Assembly: GCA_944470555.2 (NCBI GenBank) | Contig: OX104130.1 | Coordinates: 58,003,491-58,067,490, forward strand | Source of the DNA: Heterobilharzia americana | Lineage: Eukaryota > Platyhelminthes > Trematoda > Strigeidida > Schistosomatidae | Direction: 5' to 3' | Length of the DNA: 64,000 bases | Translations under genes and position numbers: made by a program | Part shown: positions 39,101-53,221 of the stretch, piece by piece | Layout: each line of letters opens with the position of its first letter | How positions within the stretch are numbered: the stretch's first letter is position 1 | The notes under the pieces: generated by a model | The model's database searches: none | Seen by the model: the letters and a program-made list of their open reading frames with translations, nothing else | What the model was told of the DNA's origin: nothing

Positions 39101-42100
39101 CCAGCCAGTAATCGAACCCAGGACCCTAAGGTTTCGTGGATAGCACTTTACTGCTGAGCAATCCCATAGTAGGACGAAACAGCTGTTCATTTGCAGCAGG
39201 TTTCCAATGTTCCTCCAACTGATGTCAGTCTATAATGAAAGGAAACTTGAAATCACTAAATCCCTACAAATACCCAAATTAAAAATAAACCTTAGATTAC
39301 AGTAATCATTTTGCAGTAATTAAAAAGCAATGTGATTTTGAAAGCTCATACGAATATACTTATGGTGCCTGCACATCTGTGAACATAGACAGAAGTAAAG
39401 TTTCTGTCTCGGAAATTCGGATGATCAAACTACACAGTGAAAATAAATCATGAACATAATCACTTGAAAGTTATCATATTCATGATGACTAAAAGCTTGG
39501 TAATTAGAGCTATCTGACAATAAATAATGTCTTGTCAGTAGCTAGGTATCCCAGCTGAGTTGGTGGTGCACCAAACCGGTAACCTGGAGGCCGCCGGTTC
39601 GAATCCTTTCGGGAAATAGACTTTCATTTCGGCTTCAGTTATCATCTAGCAACAATAATGGAAGTCTTCTAAAACATGACTATCTCATATAGTTAAACTG
39701 ACAATGATTGTCACACCTAATAATACTGTGGAACTTTCTTGGCTGTAATGTTAATTTACTTATCCAAGCAAAATTTACGCGTCAAATTACTTCGCCTTTT
39801 ACTGACTTCCGTTAACCTATTTTGTATCAGGAATACAATGAACAGCTGAATGAAATCGATGGTAAACGCAAAGAACTTGCTTCAGCAGAAAAACTTTTCA
39901 ATCTACCATTAACTCAATATCCTCAAATCCTTAATATTCAGAAAGAATTAAATGGATTAGATCAGTTATTCAGTATTTATTTAGGACAAAAGGTAAATGT
40001 GGTTTGTGTTGTTAAATTTAGTCTATTTAAGTTAACAAATCATCTTGAGGTTTTTTTTGACTATGAAATAATAGCGCTTGAAAAATATGTGGCTCCTGAG
40101 CAGTCCAAAAGAACCTATTAGATTACTAAGTCAATGAAATCCGGTTTAATGGCCTTCTTTTCAAAGGTATGACTCCGAAACTGCATAATTGGCGTGCCAA
40201 TATTACGTTAACTTTGAAAAATCCCTTGCAGTACATTTAGATGTTCTATAAAGTTTCAACAAATGTCACTGAGTAATTAAATCTAGGCAACAGAGGGAAG
40301 CTCATGTTAAGATATCTTGCTTAAATGTCCAAATACCGAAATTCAACATGTGCATAGTGGAATGATTTGTTCACTGGAAACATACATAGATCGGTTACGT
40401 TTTGAAACACTCTTCATTACTCTTCAGGTTGCTTGATTTTCGAACTCACTCGGCAGAAGACCTTCATCGACATAAATTTCGTTCTCGCTAGAAAGCTCCA
40501 GTAAGTTATATTTCTTACTTTGGGCAAATACATATTTCCTCGATGGTTTAAGCCTACGTTACTGAATATCAAACTCAGTGGAATATTCATTAAGCTATTC
40601 AGTTTAGGCTTAAATCCCTATAGGGTTAGAGGACGAACCGGTCATCGGAAGCAAACCACTACAGTTTTGAATTCCTAGGTGTTGATCGAAATCCACTGGT
40701 CAGATACACAATATAGGTTTCAAGGAAGTGACATGATAATGTTAACATTTTATACTACGTTTATGATGAGGTGTTTGGAGTTATTTGAGAAAATTTTTCT
40801 GTAAATACAACTTTTCATACTGCTTTTACACCATCACGATCATTGTCTTCAGCAAGCTCGTGAAGAATGGTCACAAATACTCTGGAGAGATTTAAATATA
40901 ACAGTTTTACAAAATGGCATTGAGAAGTACCTGAAAGATTTACGTAATTTACCAAAACATGTCAGAACTTTACCTGTTGGACGCGTAATATTTGAACAGA
41001 TTCGTACATTTCGTGATTCACTTCCCTTATTTTTGGATTTAAAAAATGAAGCTCTGCGAGAAAGGTAAGTTGACGTGAAGTATACTTTTAGTTTACCAAA
41101 GTTATCAAATTTTTAATTTCTGCTTTTCATAAGATTCACTATCCCTTGGCTTAAATGTTTCAAAAGTCTTTAATCTTTGTAATTACTTTATGAGAATCAT
41201 CTGTTTTATTTTTTGGTAGAATAACTTGGTTTCTCAATTTGATTAATTTCTTGAAGTATAATCGATTTTGAGTGATTTTTAGTGTTTACTTGTAACACAA
41301 ATAATAATTATAAAGAGTAATGTCTAGGTAACAAAAAGCACCACTGAATGACTGAAGTTGTTTCCTATCACCTTTGCCAATCAGTAGTATATCATTCAGT
41401 TCTTGCCGTTAGGCCTAACAAAACATTTGGTCGAGAAACTTTGGCTCCCAAAAGAAACCGAAACGGAGTCGCACGACTGGTTTATATATAACTGTGTCAT
41501 TCTCATGACGGACTGAAAATTTAACGGAATAGACCAATAAACGACATTTATTATAAATCTGTGAGTAAGTCATTTTAATCAATACATGTACTTGCTAGTT
41601 AGCCTAGTTATCTCAATCAAAGATTAACTCAATTTCATTCTGTAACAAGAAGCAGAAAATGTATGAGTGAGCATTACTTTCATCTAATTCCTCTTTTGGC
41701 TCTACTGTTATGGGTAGTATTATAAATTTAAAATCCTAATGTGTGTAAGTTTCTAAAATCTATCAATTAACAGTTTGAGTTCATCAGATAATACTGTTGA
41801 GTAAACAAAACACCCATTGATATATCCGTTGTCTGTTGATGAATAAATTTAATTTATCTCTGTCACTTGATATTCACTTCTATCTTGCTTAGCGGTAGTT
41901 AGTAGACATTTTTCTAATCAATTCCTCTTTAATATCAATCACAATGGCTTTATGATTTTACATGGCGTAATTCCTGTACTGTCTAGTATTAACGAAGAAA
42001 AGTAGAGTATACTTGTTTTATGATAATGAAGAGTTACCAATAGTTTGATTATAAATTGATTTTGTTAACTTAAAACTTCATTTTCATAATTTTTGATAGA

Positions 42101-44253
42101 CATTGGAATGAATTAATGAGGAGAACAGGACAGACATTCGATATCAATCCAGATACATTTACATTAGCAAATATTTTCGCTATGGAGCTACACCGATTCT
42201 CAGACCAAATATCTGAAATTGTTGCATTTGCAATTAAAGAATTAAGTATTGAAAAGGTATGAAATATGACATAATTTTTGTGAAGCTATTGAACTAATTT
42301 AAACTTAGAATATTTTATAAACATCCAGACCATAGTTCTTACGAACGTCCTGGAGGTGGTTGAGTTCTGAATTTGGTCTAATCATTATAACATTATAAAC
42401 TAATAGAATTAGGTTCATAAGTCTCGTGTTAACGACCGATGTCCTGTTGTCCAGCCCCAAGTTCTGACTGGGTTTTACTTGTCTTCTATGCGTCTACTAA
42501 TTTAGATAACTCATATCAAAGGACTCTATTGTTTCTGTTACATGGTTGGTAGAAGTAGACAGGAATTGGTGGATATAGAACTTTAATCAGCGTCGAAAAT
42601 AGGAATTAAGGATTCGATCATTTGCAGTATAGGGCACAATTTTTGTCTGTTTATTTCTTATTTTAACATTAAATTAATAGTCACCATACACCAACAATGA
42701 CTGAAATCTTTGATTTTACTGGTGCGCATAGATTCACCATTAAATTCATAATTCTTTGCAACAAATACTGATTTGTGCAACTATATGAGTAACTAAGCAT
42801 GTGTCATTTAGAACTCTCACTTTTTATATCCACCGTGCTTGATAATTCTGCAGTTAAGTCAGTGTTAATTGATATGAAATTTAATCGAAAGAAGATATTT
42901 TCATATCACTAGATATGTTACAAAAATGCCAGAGATATTTAAAAATAATATAAGCAGCTTTCACTATCTGATAACTGTGACCAAATAAATGACTCAGAAT
43001 AGCATTTAACTATATGTGAGTTTATAATCCCATTTATTTTCCCATCTTTTTCTTTTGATTCAAATCTGGTACTTTATATAATCAAAATCTCATAAATTAT
43101 CACTAAATATTTGTGATCAGCACATCATACCTGCAATCTTATGCTGACTTGATCAACTTACTTTATTTACTACTTAGAAGTAAACTGAATATTTTAATAC
43201 ATTTTATTTTTTTTCAAATCATTGTATTGCATTTTTCATTCAATAGGGTGTCAAAGAAGTGGAAGAAACATGGCAAAGTCTTAACTTTAATGTTATTAAT
43301 TATGTAAAATCAGGTCAAAATAGAGGCTATGTTTTAGGTGCACTAGATGATGTGATACAAATACTCGAAGATAATTCAATGAATTTACAATCAATGGCAT
43401 CAAGTAAATTTATTGGTCCATTTCTATCGACTGTACAATTGTGGGAGAAAAATTTAAGTATAATCAGTGAAATAATTGAAGTTTGGTTAGTTGTACAACG
43501 TAAATGGATGTATCTAGAAGGGATATTTGTTGGTGGTGATATTCGCTCTCAGTTACCTGAAGAAGCAACTAAATTTGATAATATTGATAAAATCTTTAAA
43601 AAGGTAATTGCATCATCCAGTTTACATCATAAATATCTCATAATGCAGTCGTATTTCTCATTCTGTCAACATAAGTTATGATCATGTAGAATAATGTACA
43701 AATTATTGACCATGTGAAGGAGTTCCACATTTCTGCAATAAGTTCTCTTACTCCTGCCTCTTGTAACGATTATTTGTTGTCTCCCTTTGCAAATCAATAA
43801 CCTTAGAGTGGATGAAAGACACAAATGTCCTGACCAAGACATATCACCATTCCATGTCTTATTGAACTGTTGGTTTAAACAGTTTAAAGAAGTGTAGATT
43901 TTTAGGTTACTGTTCACTAGACAACGGCAGCCTAAGCTTGAAATATAAACGTGACGTTTCTGAATCTATTGTAATGATAGACATATCCACTCCATTTCTT
44001 CATTTACACCTTGACAGTCTTCAAATGGTGTATATTTATACATTTTATCTTCTTTTCCTTTTGTATTATAGCACTTTACAACAGTTACTGTTGTCTTCAA
44101 CCCACTGTCTTTTCCTCTGGTTTTGTAATTGTCCTGCTTCGATGTTTAGTGTAACATCTAAGGTCGATATAAAGTTATTTCAAGTCCCATAACGTATATT
44201 TGTTTGTCTGCAAGATTATTGCAACCACTGTTGAACAACTCCGAATACAGTGT

Positions 44254-44305
<52 letters not shown>

Positions 44306-47300
44306 CCAAACCTTTGCGAGAATCACAAAACAAAAGTGAAAGGTAGAATAAGATAGTAGTTTAAAAATCCCCACTAAGTCACAAAGCAAAAGACGTATAG
44401 CGAAGAGTCACTCTTTTCAGCGATATCATTCTCAAGCTGTACAATAAAATAAATATTATATTTTTTGATAACAGAAAACGACTGTTTTATGAAATATTTT
44501 GAACAAAGTTCAGATCTGATCACGAGTCAGATCAGAAAAGGAATTACGCAATGTTTGAAGTGGTAATGGGAAGAAGACTTATCAAGACGGAACTAATATA
44601 TTTACTTGCTAATTTGAATGATGTAATATGGTGAATGCAAAGAGAAATCAGAATTATATGAGTGGGGGGATGTAGTGTGTGCAAAATTTGAATGAAAAGA
44701 TTTTGAAGGTAAGAATGTTTTTACAGGTTACGTCCTTTGCAACACAAGTGACTGATCAGATTCCTACTGAACCCAGAGTTCAGGCTTCAAAATATTAATT
44801 GCTATGGCTTTCGCGGTTTGAAGAAATTCTAAGGGTACATCTTTCATGAAATTTGCACGAACTCTATAGATGATATTGAAGTTGTTCTCAGCATTTGCCG
44901 GTTGATCATAATCGACCAAATGTTCTAAAATAGAGCTGTGAGGTGTTCTCCTGTATGGAACCAGGCTGCGATGTGTTAGGAAATGCGTCTGGGAAGCGAA
45001 CGCTGAGTACGGCCAATGTACCTTCTTATTACTATTCTAAACACTATGTAATACTTTTTCCGATCTCTTTATTTATAACCAAATCTGAACTTCGTTCGAA
45101 ATTTTTCATGAAACATTCTTTTTTGTTACTATGTGAATGGAACGTTTATATGCGACTTTACAGTCTTAGAATGATATTGCTGAAAATAAGAAAAATGTTT
45201 ACGATGTAGGTAAAATTTTAATTCTTTATAACACTTTCTGAAAAGTCTAGCTTAAAGCATTGAGGTGGGTTCATGAGAAATATCAGTTATCCAGTGGTAA
45301 ATAACACTTATTTCCGTTCATTCATTCATCTTCACCCCTTATATGCATATCAAAATCTTGACTGCTGTATATTTTCCAAGTGTCTGGTGAATGTACTTAT
45401 ATTCGTTGGGGGGGGGGGACAAACAATCTAGGGCATTCCTTACATAAGCTTGTTTCAAGGAGATTGGTATCAAAAAAGAATAGTAACTTATTAACAAAGC
45501 TGACATTCACAATAAGAAAGGGGAAGATAGACGTGGACACTAAAGCACAGCCTATCTATAGAAATATTACACACCGAAGAAGTAGTAAGTTATTGCATGA
45601 AACCTTATATCACATCCACTTTTTTTCCTGAATAATTTGAAATTTGATGATACTGAGAGTATTCATTGGCGTCTGGGACGAAACGTTCCATTCATTATAA
45701 ATTTGTACTACACCACTAAATTTTTAATAACGAAAACCAAGTCACTCAAGTAAAGTCTATTTTATAAACAATTAATTATTCAGCCTCTGTTGGCATATGG
45801 GCTCCTATGCCGATGCATAGATATTGCCCGTCTTTTAACTATGTTTAGTAATGATGGGCAGTGGCTAGCAGTGGAATCCAGGATGCGCATTTCGTCCTAT
45901 TTGGGACTCGTCAGCTGGATGTACCTGCTTCCTAGTGAGTGATTTTGTAGTGGATTACGCGCTGGCGTTTGAAGCGATTGCTCCCGAGTCCGAGTCCCGG
46001 TGGGAACAACATCACTCACTGGGAAGCAGGTACATCCAGCTGACGAGTCCCAAATAGGACGAAATGCGCATCCTGGATTCCACTGCTAGCCACTGCCCAT
46101 CATTACTAAACATAGTTAAAAGACAGGCAATATCGATGCATCGGCATAGGAGCCCATATGCCAACAAAGGCTGATCAGTTAGGTCCAATCAACGACGATG
46201 TAATACAAGCAATAACACTAAAATTAATTATTCAATTTAGAGGTTTCTGGGGATTTATTGATTTCAGGTTGATATTCATCATGGACTGACATCACTTGGA
46301 GAAACACTGGAAACCTGGGGCCATTAGACAGCTATTTCGTCCCAGTATGGGCTCCTCAGCTGTACACGCTCATGACCCCACCTCACCAGAGATCGGACCC
46401 CGTGCCTTCAGCTTCTGTCGCCAGCACGTTTCGATTGGGCCACGGGGTCGGAATTCAGTGGTCCATATTTCCTACTACTGTTAGTTCATTATATAGCACG
46501 GCCTACATCCAATATCGTCATTGGGTAACTATCCTCATGTTCAGATTGATTGACTGCACTGATCACAACTTCTCATTAGAAACTGAGGGATCACCTCTCA
46601 ACCCAGTGGCTCAGTGGCAACGTGCTGGCCACAGAACCTGACGGTCCTCTGTTCGATCCTTGTCAAGGCGGGTTCATGGGTGCGCACTGCTGAATTCAAT
46701 AATGGGACGAAACAGCCCTCAAGTTCTCCCAGGTTTCCAATGACTCTCCAATTGATGTCAGTCCATGATGAGTACCAACCTGAAACCAAATAATTATTAT
46801 TTCAGTTTTGAGGTTTATCGGGAACGACTGATTTTAAGATAGTATTCATCAAGGACCAAAATCATATGTTTGACCATTAGAAACCCAGGAGCACAATAGA
46901 GTTGTTTTGTTCTAGCATGGAACTCCTCTATAGTCTGCACCCACTACACTACCAGGGATCGGATTTGAAGCCGTTAGGTATTGCGACGAGCACTGTAACC
47001 ATTCAGTCACTGGGTTGGAATCTACTAGTCTATATTTTCTCAATTCACGATACATCGTGACGTTTACTATTATGATGACCAGGATACTTTGTTTTAAGCG
47101 GCAGAATTGGACTTTATTCTATGCTATTTGAAACGCACAACAATTAACTCAAATTTTTCTGCATAATAACCACTTGGATTTTAGATCATGGCTGATACAA
47201 ATAAATCACCAAATGTAAAGACTTGTTGTCTAGTAGCAGGACGATTGAATGAATTAACTGTACTTGGTGAGGGACTGGAACGTTGTCAAAAATCGTTAAA

Positions 47301-50300
47301 TAACTATTTAGATTCAAAAAGAAACGCTTTTCCAAGATTCTTTTTCATTTCTGATGATGAACTATTAAGTATACTTGGATCAAGTGACTGTGAATGTGTT
47401 CAAGAGCATATGATCAAAGTGAGTTAATTAAAGTTGATGACTTACATTTGTTTAATTTTCAAGAATGTACTGACTGAATGTATTCACTTTTGTCATAATT
47501 CTTTAACTAGATCATCGAAGATCCTAATACAAGCAACTCAACCACAGACTAGTTACATTTTCAGGAACTTTGCCAAATTTAAGTATACATTTATTAGGGC
47601 ATGGATGTATGTGTCTTTGTTTACTAAGGGTCAAATAATAATTATTTAGTGATGATTTGTGTTCAAGTAGAATGAAAATCATATGAAAGCTATAATGAAA
47701 TAGAAAGTAACAAATGTGAAGCGTTACGTCACGGTTGGAACCGACTGCTGGTAGTGGTATGAATAAAGAAGCATGTAAAACTGGTAACATAAGGAAATGA
47801 ATGTTTATCAATGTAATGACAACAGAGAAGAAGATTAAAATGTACTATTTGTTGTAGGAAAGTTCATAAAGAACGTGTTGATTCTTTTGTGGGTCAAGAT
47901 AGACAACGTGGGTGTACATATTTCTTAAGAAAATATAGATCAGGTTTTCTTGGGTTGATACCTATGACTTTGACTACGGATAAGATGCGTATTCTCTTGC
48001 CTTTAGGGAGATTTCAAGGGACAGGATATGTCATAGAAAAAGGGTGATCTACCTTAATCTGATATTCGGTATCTACTAGGTCGGTTAGGGAAAGAAATGA
48101 CAAGGGGTATCAACAGTGCAGTCCTCTCACATCTAGTAAACACCTTTCTTTAGTCATATCACTACTGGTTGTCACTTTCAACCGTGACGCAACACTTTAC
48201 ATTTGTTACTCTATTTCATTATAGTATTCATATGATTTTCATCCCACTTGTATATAAATCATCACAGCATAGTTACTACTTGACCCTTAGTAAACACACA
48301 CACACATGCCCAATAAATATGTATAAATGAGTCATTATCTGTAGATTTTTTTCTCCTCACTTCGTAATTCTTCTCTCAATATAAATTTCAGTATATGGAA
48401 CGGATACTTTTACCTTGACACTACAGATCCAATCTTTTAAAGAAAGTATAGTCAATCTTCGCCATAAAAATCTTGGTAAGAATATCTAACTTTCTGGTTG
48501 GACTTAGGATCTTAAAAAGAATCATTTTAAGTCTCTTTATTAGATGATTTCACAGTTAGCTTATTGAATTTCATCTAATACCATAATGATAAAACTAACT
48601 ACTACTCATAAACAGAAGTAGCTGTGACCGAATAGTGAAAAAGTCAACCTCTTATTTGATGAAGTCTACAAACTCGGAAATATGTCATACTGTATCTGTG
48701 ATTTAAGATATTAGCTGCACATACCAGCCTATCATCTACTCAGACTTTCAAATGTATTCATTCTTTAATTTTCAGAGGACATTGAAAAGTAGATTAAATT
48801 CTACTCACTTGTATCCTAGTCACTCATACACTTATTTCTAATTATAGTATGTCGGTTTTTATTCATTCGTGGCTTGTACTCTGATTCATAGTTGTCGAGT
48901 AACTCAACTGTCAGTTTTAGCAATAAATGAAGAACCAGGCAAACTGTGAAACTCAGATTCATGTAAGAAATCAGTATCATACATGTTTTAAAACGATATG
49001 CATATCGTTGCCTTTCTGGTGATTACATTCGACTGTATGTGTTACATCATACTATTGAGTAGAAACTTGAGGAATGGTTTGAAGATGAAACATAAGACCG
49101 ATTACTACTTAATAAATGATATGTGAAATAATCCGAAGAATATCCCAAGCGAACTTCTGAACTTAGACAGTCACATTTTAGTGAATTATTTTTCATTTGA
49201 AGAAATCTTACCACGACGGTTACGGAGAGCTTAGTTTCCTGTCAGTTTTTCTCTACCTTAACTGTTATTCTCTGATTTACCTTTTAATTATTTGACCGTA
49301 AGGTATGCTGCTTATTTTCCAAAGTAAGTGGCTTTGTTGAAGAGGAGCTTTAAAGGACAACCTGACAGCCCTTGAGATAACCAATCACATTTCTGTATTC
49401 TATGAAAAACTAACTTCCCAGAGGAAACTCCAAAATCTGATTGGTTACTTCAGTAGTTCGTAGGTTGGCCTTTAATGTTGCTCTTTGTTGAATGCATATA
49501 CATTTTGTTAAGACCTTATTAACATTCATCAATAAATGGATTCTAAACAGAAAAATAGGAAATAGGAAAAAAACTAGCCCGGAAATGGACCAACCAAAAC
49601 GTAATTTGTGTTTTTCACAATTTTACTTGAGCTGTTTTCTGCTTACCAATTTCAGTTCTTATTAGAAGCTGTAAAATATGTTGCTGATTAAGATGGGTCT
49701 GAAGAAAAACACTTTTTGTGGTGATAAAGGATGATTAGGAAAAAGAGACCTGAAGGTTCTAAGTCTGATCACATGGAAGTGATCCAAGCATGTGCAGCCT
49801 AATTTCAGTCGAATATGTGCAGTTAATCTATATTGCATGTGATCTTCAAACTAGTCTGTACCTGGGAACGTGTAATTTTATTTTATCTAACTTTATGAAC
49901 CATTCAATATGATAAAATGTTTATCGAATACTTTCATTTCATATATTTCTCTTTCAAAAAATTACAGATGTTTGATAATATAGCGTCATTGAAATTTTCC
50001 AAGCAATCATCAAAGCCTGGATCCACTTACGTTGAAATTACAGCAATGATTTCTAGTGAAGGTGAAATTATGGAATTTCGTCAACCACAGCCTGTTACTG
50101 GCAATGTTGAATATTGGATGACTACAATGGAAAAAGAAATGAAGAGAAGCAATAGACTGATTACAAAGGAAGCTGTTTTCTATTATCGTTCTAGTAAATC
50201 AAGGTAAATGAAGATTAGGGATGCACGTGTTAACATCAGAAATTTGAGCAAAAAAGTTTGATATCAACCTAAGTGCATATCTACACTTCACTCCTTTAAA

Positions 50301-53164
50301 TATGAAAAGGAGTACCTGTGTACGCTAAAACTGGGGCTAAAATTACAAGGCAAAAGGCACACAACCTTCATCTGAATCGTTGTGCCCTCATTTATGGAGA
50401 GATTTTAAAGGCCACTCTAGCAAGCACTGAAACAACCAAAAAGGTTGCTTTGGTCTAACCGGAAAGGTAGTCCTTTTTATAAAATGAAGAAACACTGTTG
50501 ATTACTTTAGTGACCTTCAGAGACAGAAAAGCAAATGGGTTTTTTACTGTGGTGTTTATCCACATGTAACCAAAGCCCATAAAATCTGACACTTCAGAAA
50601 AAGCAGTTGGTTACTTATGCGTAGATAAGCCTATATCGGCTTTAAGATAACCAGTATTAGTTATTATACTATAACAAAGAAACTCAAGGAGTTAGTGGAC
50701 TGTAAAGGCACCCTAGCAACTGAGGACAAGCGACTACATTTTTTTATTAGGTGAAATACCAAAGCCTGATTGATGACTTCAACATTTTCTGGGCGGCCTT
50801 AAATATCAACCAAGTTGAATAACTATTTGTTGGCATGTTTTTAAATAGGGCCTGACAGACTCAGAAGTAAAAGGTAGGAAGACTTTAAAAGTCACCGTTG
50901 CAATGATTAGAATAACCAATCAGGTTTCTTCATTTCGGTTGGTAAGGCAGATTTCGATGACATGTAGAAGTCTGATTGGTTGTTCCAGTTGTTGCTAGGA
51001 TAGCCTTTAAAGTCACTCGAAATATAGTACAAAATAGTAACTTCAAGAGCTACTTTAAAGGCCATCCTAGCAACTGCTTTTCATTTTAGGAAGTTACCGG
51101 CCAATGCAAAATACTTAAACCGGATTGGTTACTTTGGCGGTTGCTAGGGTGGCCTTTAAAATCACTCTCATAATAACCTATCATTATGGACACATTTTTC
51201 GTTAACACAATAAACATACAGCTAAGTCTTTACTTAATTTATTCTACATTTTTATTTAGAAACGTAATTTGATGCACAAATGGATTGAATTTTAGACCAC
51301 TGCAGCGACAACGTGAATAACCAACTACGTTTCTTCATTTAAGCTAGAAAAGCAGGTTTTCATAAAAAAGAGTGGTCTAATTTGCCGTTTCAGTCATAGA
51401 TAAAGTGGTCTTTAGAATCAACTGGAAAATGTATTTATCTAAAGAGCATAAGGAAGCTAAAATTCGAAAAGTCTGTAGTCCAAATTTGACTTGGAGTAAA
51501 TTTATCGAAAGTGGGGAACAGGACTGCAAGGATGACAAACCAGATCGTCATAATCTGCATGACTCTAAATGCCACTCCACCAACTACTATATTAAACAAT
51601 TAGATTTCTTTATTTGATGTAAAATATACTTTTTCAGACGAAGCAAACAGAACTAGTTGGTTATTTAGTGGTCATTATGGTGATCCATGGGGTAAGTTGG
51701 AATAAGTGTTGACCACATTCAAAAAATGAAAAAAAAAACAATTCATCACTCACTGTTACTTCGATGTGATGACTTGTAATCCAATGCATCGAAAGGCGGA
51801 TGTAAGAAATTGATTTTCGGAGACAAAATGACGAGCAATGCAGAATGTACTGTCGATTTCTAATCATGACCACTTACACATGATCAAGAAGTAGCGAATA
51901 AAAATCACTAAGCTTGAAGAATAATTGAAAACAAAATAGAAGTGAAATGATCTTTTCTGATTGATCCTACAAATAGTAGAAAAGTTTTTTTTGTTGGGAA
52001 ACTGCCAATTAGGATGAAACAACTAATAATACTTTTCATGGTTCATGGTATTGTTATGCACAAGTGACGGTAATCTAGAAGTCAAGTGCACAAACCTCCG
52101 ACGTCCAGTACAATAATGCTGAGGTTTATTTTGTTATCGTGCTATACCATATCAAGAAAATTGACATTTTGGATTATAAGTGAAATATATTTGTAAAATC
52201 TCAACGAAGTAGAAAAATTTGTGACGTTTCGCAACTTCGTGGAAATCGCTTCTTCGGAGAAAGAAACCTGTACAAGTTATCGATTGTTTAAACAGTAAAT
52301 GGTGACCAGTCAGATCTCATTGTCAATACATGACAATAATATGAACATAAACGTCATTTCGACAAAACAATAAGAAGACGTAAATTGTCTGAACCGTGTA
52401 ATGTATTTGCGCAACACATTTCGAACTATCTGATCACACACGTATTTGTTGTAGGTATTTATATAAAAACTCATGAAGATAAGGAGTGAGAAAAATAAAA
52501 AGAGGTCAGGTAGGAAGGCTGACGTAAAGGCCGAATAACAATGAAAATCAATAGAGCGAAAAAATAATAGTACATCCAACTTGGTTTTCAATGATTGAAT
52601 TTACCAAGGAAGATTTAATGTTATATTGGTTAAGAAGCGTTCAAACGCCTTTGTAAACCACTTAATTAGTCTGGAATTCAGGGTGATGTGAATATATGCC
52701 TATGTGACTGAGTATCAAAGTGTAAGAAAATCATTATGGATGACAAATCCGGTTTGTTTGTGTGTACGTCCTTTTGTTCTGATCGTTGTATGTGTGTGCT
52801 GTTTTGAAAGTACTGTCCGGGTTGATTGATTAGTTAAGGCCTTCGTTTCAGTTGAGTGTATAAGGATTCAACATAATGTGAAATGCCTCAGCTATTCTTC
52901 TTTCTTCGTAGTTTGAAAAACCTTTCACCCAATGCTCAACTTATTTAACTATATCAGTTCAAATTTTGATTGTGAAGTGTACAAAAAGACGTTTTGGATG
53001 TTTAAAAATGAGACTTTAACCAGATTTATTGTGATTATCAAAGTGTGATGACCAAATAAGACTGGTCAACAGCCAAATCAAATGGACCAATTAAGGAAAA
53101 TGACAGTTCAAGTAGGAGCTCATTCCATTTACAGGCGAATGGTTCAAAATGATCGAATCCTTAG

Positions 53165-53221
<57 letters not shown>

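Larger units (their letters stand above)
45788..46220. mobile_element. Inverted pair of hammerhead SINEs, family A
   Basis: 45,788-45,945 is a minus-strand copy lacking the tRNA-like head. 45,946-46,220 is a plus-strand copy with the head (GTAGTGGATTACGCGCTGGC), B-box-like AGTCCGAGTCC, ribozyme and tail (GTAATACAAGCAATAACACT). The ribozyme and tail segments (~140 bp) are near-identical inverted copies separated by about 100 bp. In dynein intron 18. Confidence 0.9.
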
